DNA of 48,530 nt, from assembly GCF_000817775.3 (NCBI RefSeq), contig NZ_JTHE03000045.1, forward strand, positions 1 through 48,530. Reading direction: 5' to 3'. Below the pieces are notes generated by a model. It searched no databases. It saw only the letters and a list, made by a program, of their open reading frames with translations, and was not told where the DNA came from. Below are positions 16,207 through 24,826 of this stretch, in pieces. Within the stretch, counting starts at the first letter, position 1. Every line of letters begins with the position of its first letter. The position numbers and the translations under genes were made by a program. The stretch is from Lyngbya confervoides BDU141951. GTDB taxonomy: Bacteria > Cyanobacteriota > Cyanobacteriia > Thermosynechococcales > Thermosynechococcaceae.

Positions 16207-16872
16207 TCACCCTTGGGAAGCGACTCGATGGGCTTCAATGACCTGAGCACAGTCCTGAATTGGGGTGTGCTGTTTCATTTGCTCAACCAGGGCAAGATAG
16301 GCCTCCCACTGCTCTTGAATCAGACCTCGGGCCTTCAGAGTCGCCTGCTGTTCGTAGGGCTGAACTTTGAGACCTAAGGCCCTGAGCTGCGATCGCAGCC
16401 AGCCCAGATCGTCGGCCCCCCCTTGAACCGATTGAAAACAGAGCTGCTCTGCAACCCGCCCGGCTACGCAAACCGTGCAGTAGTCTCCGAGACGGTCTGC
16501 CTTGAGGCTGTTCAAATCGACCCCTTTCAACTGCACTCCCCCCATGCCCGAATATCCGGCCTTCAAGGCTTCGGTGGCGCTCAGGGTGTAGCCTGTAATG
16601 GGAATATCCAGCAGGTGGGCCACTAAAAAATGCCCCGCCTCATGATGGACCACGCGATCCCGATAGGCAGAGGATTGCTGGGCAAACCAGTCTAAAAAAA
16701 GGTTGGCCCCTTTGCCTTGAAAACTTAGGGTGTCCAGGGTGGTAATGGTTAATGCTGCTAAAACACAGAGAACCGGGACCTGGCTGGGTAAATGAACCAG
16801 GGGACCCACCAGAATCATGCAGGTAATTGCAAAGATAAACAGGGCAGCGGTATTGAGGGCGACCTTAGACAT
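16207..16872 (-). CDS. FtsH-like (M41) zinc peptidase domain protein without AAA ATPase
   Basis: The 221-residue protein has two hydrophobic segments at about 7-24 and 28-48. A peptidase-like domain follows with the zinc motif HHEAGH near residues 76-81, a GYTLSA segment, CVAGRVAEQL, and QGGADDLGWL, which corresponds to the third-ligand Asp region of FtsH. No Walker motifs or AAA module are present, so it is the peptidase half of FtsH on its own. Cyanobacteria and plants have several such FtsH-related proteins of unclear function. It may be an active membrane peptidase or a partner of full-length FtsH. The zinc ligands look intact. Confidence 0.75.
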   Translation of the reverse strand: MSKVALNTAALFIFAITCMILVGPLVHLPSQVPVLCVLAALTITTLDTLSFQGKGANLFLDWFAQQSSAYRDRVVHHEAGHFLVAHLLDIPITGYTLSATEALKAGYSGMGGVQLKGVDLNSLKADRLGDYCTVCVAGRVAEQLCFQSVQGGADDLGWLRSQLRALGLKVQPYEQQATLKARGLIQEQWEAYLALVEQMKQHTPIQDCAQVIEAHRVASQG

Positions 16873-16910
16873 AGGGAGAAAATATAGCCTGTAGGCAGTA
16901 TGCCACTCTC

Positions 16911-17645
16911 CTAGGGATTTGGCGATGGACGGGCGTTTTCTCGCCCCTTAAAAAAGGTTTCCAGGCTCTCTTGGTCGCCAACAAAACGCCAGTGCCAGGG
17001 TTCATAGCTCACTCCTTGGGGATTGTCCTTGGGAAAGGAGAGTTCGAAACTAAATCGAGCTGCGTTCTCCTGCAGCCACAGGAAGCCGGGGGTGGATTCA
17101 AAGGACACTTCCACGTGGGTCTCGGGTGCAGTGGCATCTCCAATATCAATGGCATAGCCCGTGTGATGTTCACTGTGGCCGGGCGGTGCACTCACTTCGG
17201 CGCGCTCTTGGGTGGGCTGGTTGCGCTTTTTTTTCACCTCGAAGAACAGGTACTCTTGATCTTCGCGCGATCGAAAGCCCGAAAGAGGCACCAGGCGAAT
17301 ACCATCCCCGCGAGCCGCAGCGGCCATGTCCTCGTAGGCTTGGGCAGCGGCTTGTCGCAGCTGGACCTCTGGGTTGTCTGCCAGGGGAACCAGGGTCGTG
17401 GGGGGCGCCTCATCGTAGGGAAAATGTCCCAGCACGGTTCCATCGGACCTTGCGGCTGGAAGCGATGGCTCACGGGGCGGATTGGCCGCTGGCTTACGCC
17501 CGGTCCAAAGGCTAAAGAGCAGTACTCCTCCTAAAATCAGCACCGTTGTTCCAAGGATCAGTCCTCCGAGGGAACGTTTCAGCGGAGGCTGAGATGGGGA
17601 GGGAGCAACCGCCTGGCGACGAGCCTCCGGAATATCGTCATGCAT
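16911..17645 (-). CDS. D-alanyl-D-alanine carboxypeptidase, VanY (M15B) family
   Basis: This is a membrane-anchored 244-residue protein: a short cytoplasmic head, one helix at about 29-50, then the M15 peptidase domain. The zinc pattern S-x-H-x-x-G-x-A-x-D is seen in SEHHTGYAID, and the last ligand in EPWHWRF; GFRSREDQ is the usual substrate-pocket segment. Such enzymes trim the terminal D-Ala of peptidoglycan peptides. I use ATG 17645; the frame opens two codons earlier with TTG. It lies between gltX and the M41-like gene on the same strand. Confidence 0.88.
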   Translation of the reverse strand: MHDDIPEARRQAVAPSPSQPPLKRSLGGLILGTTVLILGGVLLFSLWTGRKPAANPPREPSLPAARSDGTVLGHFPYDEAPPTTLVPLADNPEVQLRQAAAQAYEDMAAAARGDGIRLVPLSGFRSREDQEYLFFEVKKKRNQPTQERAEVSAPPGHSEHHTGYAIDIGDATAPETHVEVSFESTPGFLWLQENAARFSFELSFPKDNPQGVSYEPWHWRFVGDQESLETFFKGRENARPSPNP

Positions 17646-17699
17646 GGGCAAACTAGGGTCGAGACAACCGCAGGAACGGCAAGAAAGGGAAACGAGATC

Positions 17700-19145
17700 T
17701 TAGGCAATGTCCTGGACTAGGCGCAGACGCAGGGTATCTTGACCGCGCTGATGCAGGAGATTCCAAGATTCCATCAGATCTGGCCCCTTGAGATCGCCTG
17801 TCAAGGCGGCACGTAGAGCGCGCATCACCAATCCTTTCTTGATTCCTTGGGTCTTGACCACCTCTTGAATGAGAGTTTGGGCCAAGGCTGGGGAGAAATC
17901 GGATTGAGCTTCTACCCCCGCTAGGATCCTGTTCAGCGCCTGCAAAACCCCCTCCTGTTTCAATAGGGCAGTGGCTTCATCGGTCCAGTGGGGAGGGGTC
18001 ACGAAGAAGAATTCACACATGGGGACGGCATCGGTTAAGCGCACTAGACTGGGTCCCACTAGGGCAGTTAAGGCCTCTAACCAGGAGCGATCGCCCTGGG
18101 CATCAAAGGCGTAACCCGCTTCTTGCCAGAAGGGGATCAGCAGATCTGTCAGGTCCGGCACCGGTAACCCGTGTAGATACTGGCTATTTAACCAGTCGAG
18201 CTTGGCCCAGTCAAATTTAGCCCCGGCGCGGTTAACGCGATCGAATCCAAAAATCTCGGCGGCCTCCGACAAGGAAAAGATCTCCTGGGTGGCATCCGGG
18301 GCAGACCATCCCAGTAGGGTCATGTAGTTTGCCAGGGCCGGCGCCACAAACCCCAAGCTGCGGAACTCAGAGATGGAGGTGACACCATCTCGTTTCGAGA
18401 GCTTTTGGCCGGCTTCGTTGAGGATGAGGGGGGTATGGGCAAAGGTGGGAAGCGACTGCCCGAGCGCTTCATAGAGCAAAATTTGCTTTGGCGTGTTGCC
18501 AATGTGATCCTCGCCCCGAATTACGTGGGAAATTTGCATGTCGATGTCATCGACCACCACCACCAGATTGTAGAGGGGTTGCCCAATGTCTGTGCTGGAG
18601 GCGGCACGGGCAATCACCATGTCTCCCCCCAGGTCCTTCCCCTGCCAGGTGACCGGGCCACGCACCATATCCTTCCAGGTGATTTCGCGTTCCTCCTCGA
18701 TTTTGAACCGAATCACTGCTGATCGCCCCTCGGCTTCAAAGGCTGCCCGTGCTTCGGGGGTTAAATGTCGATGGCGATTGTCATAGCGAGGCGCCTTGCC
18801 CTGGGCCTTCTGGGAGGCTCGCATCTCCTCTAGCTCTTGGGGAGTGCAGTAGCAGTGATAGGCCAATCCGCGCTCAAGAAGAGACTGAATGGCTTGTTGG
18901 TACAGTGCCATGCGTTGGGATTGAAAAAAAGGGCCTTCATCCCAGTCCAGTCCTAACCATTTCAGCCCCTCTAGAATATTTTCCGTAAACTCCGGCCGCG
19001 ATCGCGCTAGATCCGTATCTTCAATCCGAAGCACATAGCTTCCTTGGTGATGGCGGGCGAAAAGCCAGTTGAATACAGCAGTACGGGCCGTGCCGATATG
19101 AAGGTTCCCCGTGGGGCTGGGTGCCAGCCGAACTCGAACGGTCAC
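17700..19145 (-). CDS. gltX: Glutamyl-tRNA synthetase
   Basis: GltX charges tRNA-Glu; in cyanobacteria the product also starts tetrapyrrole (chlorophyll, haem) synthesis and is often used to load tRNA-Gln. The class I signature HIGT sits near residue 17 and KLSKRDG near 247; length 481 is normal for a discriminating or non-discriminating bacterial enzyme. The anticodon-binding helical C-terminal half is present. A tRNA-Asp gene lies 98 bases upstream on the same strand. Confidence 0.97.
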   Translation of the reverse strand: MTVRVRLAPSPTGNLHIGTARTAVFNWLFARHHQGSYVLRIEDTDLARSRPEFTENILEGLKWLGLDWDEGPFFQSQRMALYQQAIQSLLERGLAYHCYCTPQELEEMRASQKAQGKAPRYDNRHRHLTPEARAAFEAEGRSAVIRFKIEEEREITWKDMVRGPVTWQGKDLGGDMVIARAASSTDIGQPLYNLVVVVDDIDMQISHVIRGEDHIGNTPKQILLYEALGQSLPTFAHTPLILNEAGQKLSKRDGVTSISEFRSLGFVAPALANYMTLLGWSAPDATQEIFSLSEAAEIFGFDRVNRAGAKFDWAKLDWLNSQYLHGLPVPDLTDLLIPFWQEAGYAFDAQGDRSWLEALTALVGPSLVRLTDAVPMCEFFFVTPPHWTDEATALLKQEGVLQALNRILAGVEAQSDFSPALAQTLIQEVVKTQGIKKGLVMRALRAALTGDLKGPDLMESWNLLHQRGQDTLRLRLVQDIA

Positions 19146-19243
19146 TGAATGTCTATTCCTATTGCTAAATCCAAACCCAACAAGTATAGCGGTGAATTCG
19201 CTCGGTTTGATCTAGAACCCTAAGCGTTTAAATTCCAGAAGAA

Positions 19244-19317
19244 CGGGACTGACGGGATTCGAACCCGCAACTTCCGCCGTGACAGGGCGGTGCTCTAACC
19301 AGTTGAACTACAGTCCC
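19244..19317 (-). tRNA. tRNA-Asp (GTC)
   Basis: The minus strand folds as a full cloverleaf of 74 nt. The acceptor stem is GGGACTG with CAGTCCC. The D arm has GTTC/GAGC around AACTGGTTA. The anticodon stem is CCGCC/GGCGG with loop CTGTCAC, giving anticodon GTC. The T arm has GCGGG/CCCGT with TTCGAAT. The discriminator base is G, as expected for Asp. CCA is not encoded. Confidence 0.96.
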
Positions 19318-19442
19318 TTGCAAGTGCGACTTCTATTGTGCAGACCGATGCAGCTTTTGTCAAACATTTCTTCCGTCAAACATGTCTAAAACCTGATCGG
19401 CTCGCATGTGAGGGGAGGCTCCTGGAGATCTCGTGGCCGCTC

Positions 19443-19826
19443 CTAGAGATCTAAATGTTGACGCTGCCGTTCTCGTTTGGTCATTAACTGCTCCTCCAGG
19501 GCTGCAATGCGGCTGTAAGCGGCAGTTAGCTGAGCTGTCAGGCGCTGAATCTGAATTTCTGAACCCAGATGGGCGGACTTCTCCGACTGCCCCGGCATTC
19601 CCTCCGAATCATCGGAGATCACGTCCTTATGGTTGGAGAGGTCTTGATTAAACGCTTGATAATGGCCGTTAGACCCCCCACTGCTGTTGGAGGCCTGACG
19701 CTGGGACATGAGCATATCCCCAAGATGGGTGCTTAATCCCTGAACCGTTGTATATAGCTGATCCACTTTGTGGGATAGGGCTAACAATTGTTGATCGAGT
19801 GAACTTTGTTGATCGAGTGAACTCAC
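19443..19826 (-). CDS. Small coiled-coil protein of unknown function
   Basis: I do not recognise a family. The 127-residue protein starts at GTG 19826 and has two helical, coiled-coil-prone parts: residues about 10-45 (LALSHKVDQLYTTVQGLS) and 92-120 (QRLTAQLTAAYSRIAALEEQL). A Ser/Gly-rich linker lies between them. The first twelve residues after Met repeat the unit SSLDQQ, encoded by a perfect 18-bp tandem duplication. The C-terminus is basic. No signal peptide or membrane segment is seen. The gene stands alone between tRNA-Asp and a spacer of about 420 bases. Confidence 0.62.
   Translation of the reverse strand: MSSLDQQSSLDQQLLALSHKVDQLYTTVQGLSTHLGDMLMSQRQASNSSGGSNGHYQAFNQDLSNHKDVISDDSEGMPGQSEKSAHLGSEIQIQRLTAQLTAAYSRIAALEEQLMTKRERQRQHLDL
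19788..19823. repeat. Perfect 18-bp tandem duplication
   Basis: Two adjacent identical copies (19788-19805 and 19806-19823) of an 18-base unit beginning TTGTTGATCGAG. They lie inside the 5' end of the small coiled-coil gene and duplicate six residues (SSLDQQ) in frame. Confidence 0.9.
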
Positions 19827-20248
19827 GATGGTGTCTTAGGGAATGAGATACTTTGTTCCATAGTACGAATTTCTACCTAAAACGCAGGGGGTGAATTGCC
19901 CATAAACCTGAATTAAACCTTAAAATTCCGTTTCTTTTTAGAAGCTTTAAAAAAGTCTAAATATTTTGCCGAAGCGGCCTGCTCAATCATGCAGATTCTT
20001 TGGAAGGTTCTCCTTGGCCCCACACGAAGCCTGGGTCTGGGGGTGTCCTTGGGGGAAATCAACCAACGAGGTCAACAGACAACTATATATTGGGGTATTG
20101 GGGATACTGGAAAAAACAATGGTTCAAGATCGAGATATTGGCCGGAAAAATGCTGAACAACACCGGTTGGTGAACTAATGGCGGACCTAAAGGAATCACA
20201 AACGCCGTTCGCCAGGATCGACTGTTTTAATGAAGCTCTGTTTTTGTA
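19827..20248. other. Intergenic region before the solute-binding lipoprotein gene
   Basis: No convincing gene is seen in these 422 bases, though short frames exist on both strands. The part around 19900-19970 is AT-rich. A 23-codon frame (20178-20249) beginning MADLKES ends in TAATG, whose ATG is the start of the lipoprotein gene. It lacks a ribosome site and may be chance. Confidence 0.45.
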
Positions 20249-21343
20249 ATGAATCGACGCACTTTTTTGCGCGCCCTCGGGGGCGTCACCGTCAGTTCGC
20301 TGTTGGCGGGTTGCCAGTCTTCCCCAGGACCGCGATTGCAGATCTACGCGATGCGTCAGGTTTTGCCCCCCCAACTACTTCGACGCTTTCAGCAGGAAAC
20401 GGAGCCCGTGAATGTGGATCTGGCTCTAGAAACAAGTCCGGCTCGACTTTTTGGTCTGCTTCAGCGCTGGCAACAGGATGGCCTAGCTCCGGACCATCCT
20501 CGCCTGGTCAGCTTGGGGGATTATTGGCTCACCCAGGCTATTCGGGAGGGGCTCATTGATCCGCTGGTCTCCCCGCAGACCGAGGCTGCGTGGCCCCTTG
20601 GGGATCCCTGGCAGCAGTTGGTCAGGCGCAATGATCGGGGTTTGCCGGATTCCCAGGGGCCGCTTTGGGCCGCACCCTACCGCTGGGGTGCGACGGTGCT
20701 CGTCTATCGGCGGGATAAATTGCAGGATCTCAACTTGACCCTGCGGGATTGGCGTGATTTGTGGCACCCCCAACTGCAAGGACGCATTAGCCTGCTGAAT
20801 CAGCCCCGAGAGGTGATTGGTATGGTTCTGAAAACCCTGGGCTATTCCTATAACCACGTAGATCTTGGGGCAGTGCAAAACCTCGAAACTCAGCTGCGAT
20901 TGCTGGATCAGCAGGTGCGTTTCTACAGTTCCAATCATTATCTCCAGCCCCTGTTGTTGGGGGATACCTGGGTGGCGATGGGCTGGTCCACCGATGGGCT
21001 GGCGGCCCTGGATCGGGACGCCAATTTAGCGGTGGTTTTTCCCGAGTCAGGAACCGCCGTTTGGGCCGATTGTTGGGTTCAGGCCCGTCAGTCTCCTGCT
21101 ACGGATTGGGTCACAGACTGGGTAAACTTTTGGTGGCAACCGGAGATTGGTAAGGCACTCTCCTCCTTCACCTTTGCCCTATCGGTCATTCCCCAGGAGA
21201 TCCGCGATCCGGCTGGCCCCACCCAGGAGTTGCTGGCTGCCCAGGCCAGGGGTTTGGCCCAGAGCGATCCCCTATATCCGCTGCCGCCAGCTACCCTGGC
21301 CCAGTATGGACAGCTTTGGCAGCAGATGCGCAGCGCGGCCTAA
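20249..21343 (+). CDS. Extracellular solute-binding lipoprotein (PotD-like)
   Basis: A 364-residue periplasmic binding protein. The N-terminus reads NRRTFLRALGG followed by a hydrophobic stretch and lipobox LLAGC, so it looks like a Tat-exported lipoprotein. The mature part resembles the spermidine/putrescine or iron-type (bacterial extracellular binding protein) family: repeated W-rich segments such as LRDWRDLWHP and LLGDTWVAMGW. The ligand is unknown. No ATPase or matching permease lies next to it; the sugar-type permease 1.3 kb downstream belongs to another class. Its stop overlaps that of the convergent hypothetical gene by four bases. Confidence 0.78.
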   Translation: MNRRTFLRALGGVTVSSLLAGCQSSPGPRLQIYAMRQVLPPQLLRRFQQETEPVNVDLALETSPARLFGLLQRWQQDGLAPDHPRLVSLGDYWLTQAIREGLIDPLVSPQTEAAWPLGDPWQQLVRRNDRGLPDSQGPLWAAPYRWGATVLVYRRDKLQDLNLTLRDWRDLWHPQLQGRISLLNQPREVIGMVLKTLGYSYNHVDLGAVQNLETQLRLLDQQVRFYSSNHYLQPLLLGDTWVAMGWSTDGLAALDRDANLAVVFPESGTAVWADCWVQARQSPATDWVTDWVNFWWQPEIGKALSSFTFALSVIPQEIRDPAGPTQELLAAQARGLAQSDPLYPLPPATLAQYGQLWQQMRSAA

Positions 21344-22032
21344 AAGGCTGTTCTGGGATAGGCGGGATTTAGCCATAGATCGCAGGTTAGCTGTTCGGGT
21401 TGGTCGAAGAATAACACCGGTTGCTGCTGGTAGTCTTGGGTGCCCCCAACGAGTCTCGGCGTGGCCTGGCTAAAGTCGCACAGATAAGCGCCCAGGGGAT
21501 AGCCCTTGTTGTCCAGCACCAGGGTTTGGTAGCCGTAGGTGCGGGCAACGGCTCCAAAATGGGTCGCAAAGGCATATCGCTTCAGGTAAGTCATCTCCCG
21601 CCAGGTGCTCGGACGGAGATACAGGTGCACTTGCTGATCTGCCAGGTTTGCACTGGGATAGGCAACCCACTTGATCAGCGCCTGATCGCCAAATTGTTGG
21701 TCAACCCACCAGAGGCTGGGCGGCGTCAATCCCCTCTGGGATGGTTGACTGGATGAGACGGCGGGGGGTTGGCGGGGTCCCTGGAGAAGACGCTGTACTA
21801 GGTCCGGAACGCGAATAATAGCCCGTGGAATTTGCGGCACCTGCGCAGAACTGGGGATTGCCAACAGCCCTTGGCCCAATAATAGGCTCAGGAGCAGCCA
21901 TCGTCCCCAGGGCTGATGAGTTTGTGGCGATCGCAGAGGGAGGGGCGGCTGCTTGCCATGCCTCACAGGCCAGGAGTGTTGATGGGGGTCCCAGGGGGTG
22001 CCGCCAGGGCTGGGGCGATTGCGATATCCCAT
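21340..22032 (-). CDS. Cyanobacterial hypothetical protein with N-terminal membrane segment
   Basis: I do not recognise a named family. The 230-residue product has a Pro/His-rich, polar N-terminus, a hydrophobic segment at about 44-62 (WLLLSLLLGQGLL) ending in a possible signal cleavage site IPSSAQ, then a Pro/Gln-rich linker. A conserved-looking domain follows at 110-230 (LIKWVAYPS, LYLRPSTWREMTYLKRYAF, CDFSQATPRLVGG). It is probably exported or membrane-anchored. The true start could be further in, nearer the hydrophobic segment. It converges with the solute-binding gene, with overlapping stops. Confidence 0.62.
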   Translation of the reverse strand: MGYRNRPSPGGTPWDPHQHSWPVRHGKQPPLPLRSPQTHQPWGRWLLLSLLLGQGLLAIPSSAQVPQIPRAIIRVPDLVQRLLQGPRQPPAVSSSQPSQRGLTPPSLWWVDQQFGDQALIKWVAYPSANLADQQVHLYLRPSTWREMTYLKRYAFATHFGAVARTYGYQTLVLDNKGYPLGAYLCDFSQATPRLVGGTQDYQQQPVLFFDQPEQLTCDLWLNPAYPRTAF

Positions 22033-22086
22033 AGTTTTAGGGTTTGTGATATACCAATATCGAGCCTTGGGTCAGGAGTATATCGG

Positions 22087-22494
22087 ATGAATGCAGCGGA
22101 CCAAGCGACAAGTTTAGAGACTGCCAACAAAATTGCTGCCCTTGTGAACTTGATGAAGCGTGAATTTCCTGGCGTGAAGGTCAATCTGCGGCCCTGGATT
22201 AATGATCCAGAGACCCTGGAATGGATGGATCCAGAGTCCATTGACATGGGCTTTAACCTGCCACCGGGACACACCCTGCTCCAGCTGCGCTTGCAGGGGC
22301 AGCGGCTGATCGGAGTGGACGCCTCCTGCTTTGGTCCGTTTGGAGACGAGCGCTGGAAGTTTTCCACCATTGGAAGCTGGAGGTTTCTGGGTAGCTCTCC
22401 CCCAGCCCCCGAGTTTCAAGATAAACTCAAGCGCATCTGCCGAGAGGTATTTGCAATTTTCAATCCAGCCGGGCTAAACGGCGATCGCCCTTAG
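22087..22494 (+). CDS. Conserved hypothetical protein (135 residues)
   Basis: A small soluble protein that I cannot assign. I place the start at ATG 22087 because CAGGAG precedes it by eight bases; the longer open frame back to 21916 overlaps the divergent gene and has no ribosome site. The sequence has an N-terminal helix with ETANKIAAL and MKREFPGV, then a mixed region (NLPPGHTLLQLRLQ, GVDASCFGPFGDERWKFST). It ends in a helix and a HIP1 octamer near the stop. No membrane segment or signal peptide. Neighbours give no hint of its role. Confidence 0.65.
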   Translation: MNAADQATSLETANKIAALVNLMKREFPGVKVNLRPWINDPETLEWMDPESIDMGFNLPPGHTLLQLRLQGQRLIGVDASCFGPFGDERWKFSTIGSWRFLGSSPPAPEFQDKLKRICREVFAIFNPAGLNGDRP

Positions 22495-22671
22495 CCCAGG
22501 TTGCTATTCTAGCTCAGCCTTTCCAGGAAAATTTCCGGTCCTGGGGCACAAATCCAGGACAATGGGTGATCCCGCAACGGCCGATATCTGCTGTAGGTTT
22601 AGTGGTTGTCGGTTGTCTTTCAAGCCCAGTTAGTTTTCCTCCGAGGACACGTCGAATCGCGCAATACATCT

Positions 22672-23667
22672 ATGGCTCAACCTCTCCTGAAAGCCTCAAG
22701 TTCCACCCAATGGAGCCAGTTCAAAGGTCAGATCACCCCCTATTTATTCCTACTGCCAGCCTTGACGGTCCTGGGACTTGCGGTGTTTTGGCCAGCAATC
22801 CAGGCCTTTATTCTCAGCTTTTCTGAGTTTGGCTACGATATAACCGCGGCGCCGGAATGGGTGGGTCTGAAAAACTTCCGGCGTTTGTGGGGCGATCCGG
22901 TGTTTTGGAAAACCCTCGCCAATACAGTTCTCTATCTGATCTTTGCCGTTCCGATTCTGGTGGTGGCCCCTTTGGGCCTGGCCATCCTGGTCAATCAAAA
23001 GCTGCGAGGCATTCAGTGGTTTCGTACCGCCTACTATACCCCCGTGGTCATTTCAATGGTGGTGGCGGGCATTGCCTGGAAGTGGCTCTATACCCAGAAT
23101 GGTCTACTGAATCAACTGGGACGCTGGGGCTACGGTCATATCCCTGGCATGGCCCCGATCTTGAACTGGTTGGCCGAGAATAGCGCCGCCTTTCAAGCCT
23201 TTTTGGGCTGGCTCAATCTTTCTGAAGAGGGGATTCCCTGGTTGACGAATCCTAATCTGGCGCTGTTTTGCGTGATGGCGGTGACCATTTGGAAAGGCTT
23301 GGGGTACTACATGGTGATTTACCTGGCGGGATTGCAGGCTATCCCCGTGGATCTTTACGAGGCCGCCGCCATTGACGGATCCCAGGGCTGGCAGCGTCAC
23401 TGGGACATCACTGTGCCGCTCATGACGCCCTACCTGATGCTGGTGGCTGTCATTTCAGCCATTTCCGCCACCAAGGTATTTGAGGAAATTTATATTATGA
23501 CGCGGGGGGAGCCGCTCAATTCCTCAAAAACGATTGTTTACTACCTCTACGAACAGGCCTTCGGTCCGAATTTAGACATCAGCTATGCCTGTGCCATGGG
23601 TTTGGTGCTTTACTTGATTATCTTCAGCCTCTCGGTCCTCAATCTCTGGTTGCGTCGGCGCATATAA
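22672..23667 (+). CDS. Sugar-type ABC transporter permease (MalF/UgpA class)
   Basis: The ~331-residue protein has six predicted membrane helices and the permease EAA loop (YEAAAIDGSQGWQRHWDITVPLM) near residue 240, the contact with the ATPase. It resembles MalF/UgpA/GgtC-type carbohydrate permeases. ATG 22672 (MAQPLLK) was chosen as closest to the usual start, 22 codons inside the open frame beginning at GTG 22606. There is no second permease (MalG type), binding protein or ATPase beside it, so the rest of the transporter must be elsewhere. The substrate cannot be told. Confidence 0.85.
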   Translation: MAQPLLKASSSTQWSQFKGQITPYLFLLPALTVLGLAVFWPAIQAFILSFSEFGYDITAAPEWVGLKNFRRLWGDPVFWKTLANTVLYLIFAVPILVVAPLGLAILVNQKLRGIQWFRTAYYTPVVISMVVAGIAWKWLYTQNGLLNQLGRWGYGHIPGMAPILNWLAENSAAFQAFLGWLNLSEEGIPWLTNPNLALFCVMAVTIWKGLGYYMVIYLAGLQAIPVDLYEAAAIDGSQGWQRHWDITVPLMTPYLMLVAVISAISATKVFEEIYIMTRGEPLNSSKTIVYYLYEQAFGPNLDISYACAMGLVLYLIIFSLSVLNLWLRRRI

Positions 23668-23766
23668 CCCACACAAATATGGGTAGGATTGAGCTAGCTG
23701 GGACAGGACTAAGTCTCGCGTTTTTGCGAATTCGTTGTTTATTTTTATGCAGAAAGGGTGAGTTTT

Positions 23767-24804
23767 GTGGGCTTATTTAGTCGATTTTCTAAAGATATTG
23801 CTATTGATTTAGGGACCTCTAATACCTTGGCCTACATGGCTCACAAAGGAATTGTGCTCAATCAGCCTTCGGTGGTGGTCATGGACAAGCTGACCCAGCA
23901 GGCGCTAGCGGTGGGGGAAGAGGCTAAACAAATGCTGGGTCGAACGCCAGGTAACGTGGCCTCAATCTGTCCTCGTAAAGATGGTGTGATTGCAGATGTG
24001 GAGAGTGCCGAGCTAATCCTCAAGCGCTTTATGCAGCAGGTTCATGGTGGACAAAACCTGATGGCGCCTCGCTTGGTGGTGGGAACTCCCGTCAACACCG
24101 CTGGGGTGGAGAAGCGCTCGATTCGGGAGGCAGCCAAGCAGTCCGGAGCCAGGGAGGTGTTAACCATTGATGAACCGCTAGCAGCAGGCATTGGGGCGAA
24201 CCTCCCCATTGATGCGCCCACGGGCAGTATGGTTGTAGATATTGGCGGCGGGACCACAGAGGCAGCGGTACTGAGTCTCTATGGGATTGTATTTGCCGAT
24301 TCAGCCCGCGTGGCTGGCAACGAACTTTCGGAAGCAATCCTGTTTTACCTGAAAAACGTGCATAAACTGGAGGTGGGCGAGCGCACGGCGGAGGAGATCA
24401 AGATTAAAATAGGCTCTGCCTATCCCAGCAAGGCGAATGATGAGGTCAGCATGGAGGTTCGGGGACTTCATACCCTCTCGGGATTACCCCGCACGGTCAT
24501 GTTGCGCGGTGCCGAGGTGCGCGAGAGCATGATGGAGCCGTTGTCGGTCATTTTGGAAGTGGTCAAGCGGACCCTGGAGCGGATGCCCCCGGAGCTGTCT
24601 TCGGATATTTATGAGCGAGGGCTGATGCTCACGGGCGGTGGTGCGCTGCTCAAGGGGATCGATCAGCTCATTAGTAAAGATACAGGGCTGGTGGTTCATG
24701 TTGCTGATGATCCCATGAATGCCACCGCACTGGGTATGGGCCGAGGGCTAGAACAGTTTGCTGAATACAGCCGAATTTTTCAGCAAAATTCCGATGCTTA
24801 CTAA
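23767..24804 (+). CDS. mreB: Rod-shape actin homologue MreB
   Basis: MreB forms membrane filaments that guide the elongation peptidoglycan machinery. The actin-fold phosphate motifs are IDLGTSNTL (phosphate 1), VVDIGGGTTEAAV (phosphate 2) and LTGGGALLKG (adenosine). Length is about 345 residues. I chose GTG 23767 (MGLFSRFSKD), the usual N-terminus, with AAAGG nine bases ahead. GTG 23758 is in frame but sits directly against that ribosome site. The leader may form an amphipathic membrane-binding start. mreC begins 22 bases after the stop. Confidence 0.96.
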   Translation: MGLFSRFSKDIAIDLGTSNTLAYMAHKGIVLNQPSVVVMDKLTQQALAVGEEAKQMLGRTPGNVASICPRKDGVIADVESAELILKRFMQQVHGGQNLMAPRLVVGTPVNTAGVEKRSIREAAKQSGAREVLTIDEPLAAGIGANLPIDAPTGSMVVDIGGGTTEAAVLSLYGIVFADSARVAGNELSEAILFYLKNVHKLEVGERTAEEIKIKIGSAYPSKANDEVSMEVRGLHTLSGLPRTVMLRGAEVRESMMEPLSVILEVVKRTLERMPPELSSDIYERGLMLTGGGALLKGIDQLISKDTGLVVHVADDPMNATALGMGRGLEQFAEYSRIFQQNSDAY

Positions 24805-24826
24805 CTTTGCCCATCCTTGCTAGTCC

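Noticed and set aside
19966-20178. 70-codon plus-strand frame before the lipoprotein gene
   Set aside because: No ribosome site, unusual composition (many Trp, Arg, Pro), no family resemblance.
20249-23667. Solute-binding lipoprotein and permease as one ABC transporter
   Set aside because: They are separated by two unrelated genes, belong to different transporter classes, and no ATPase is present.
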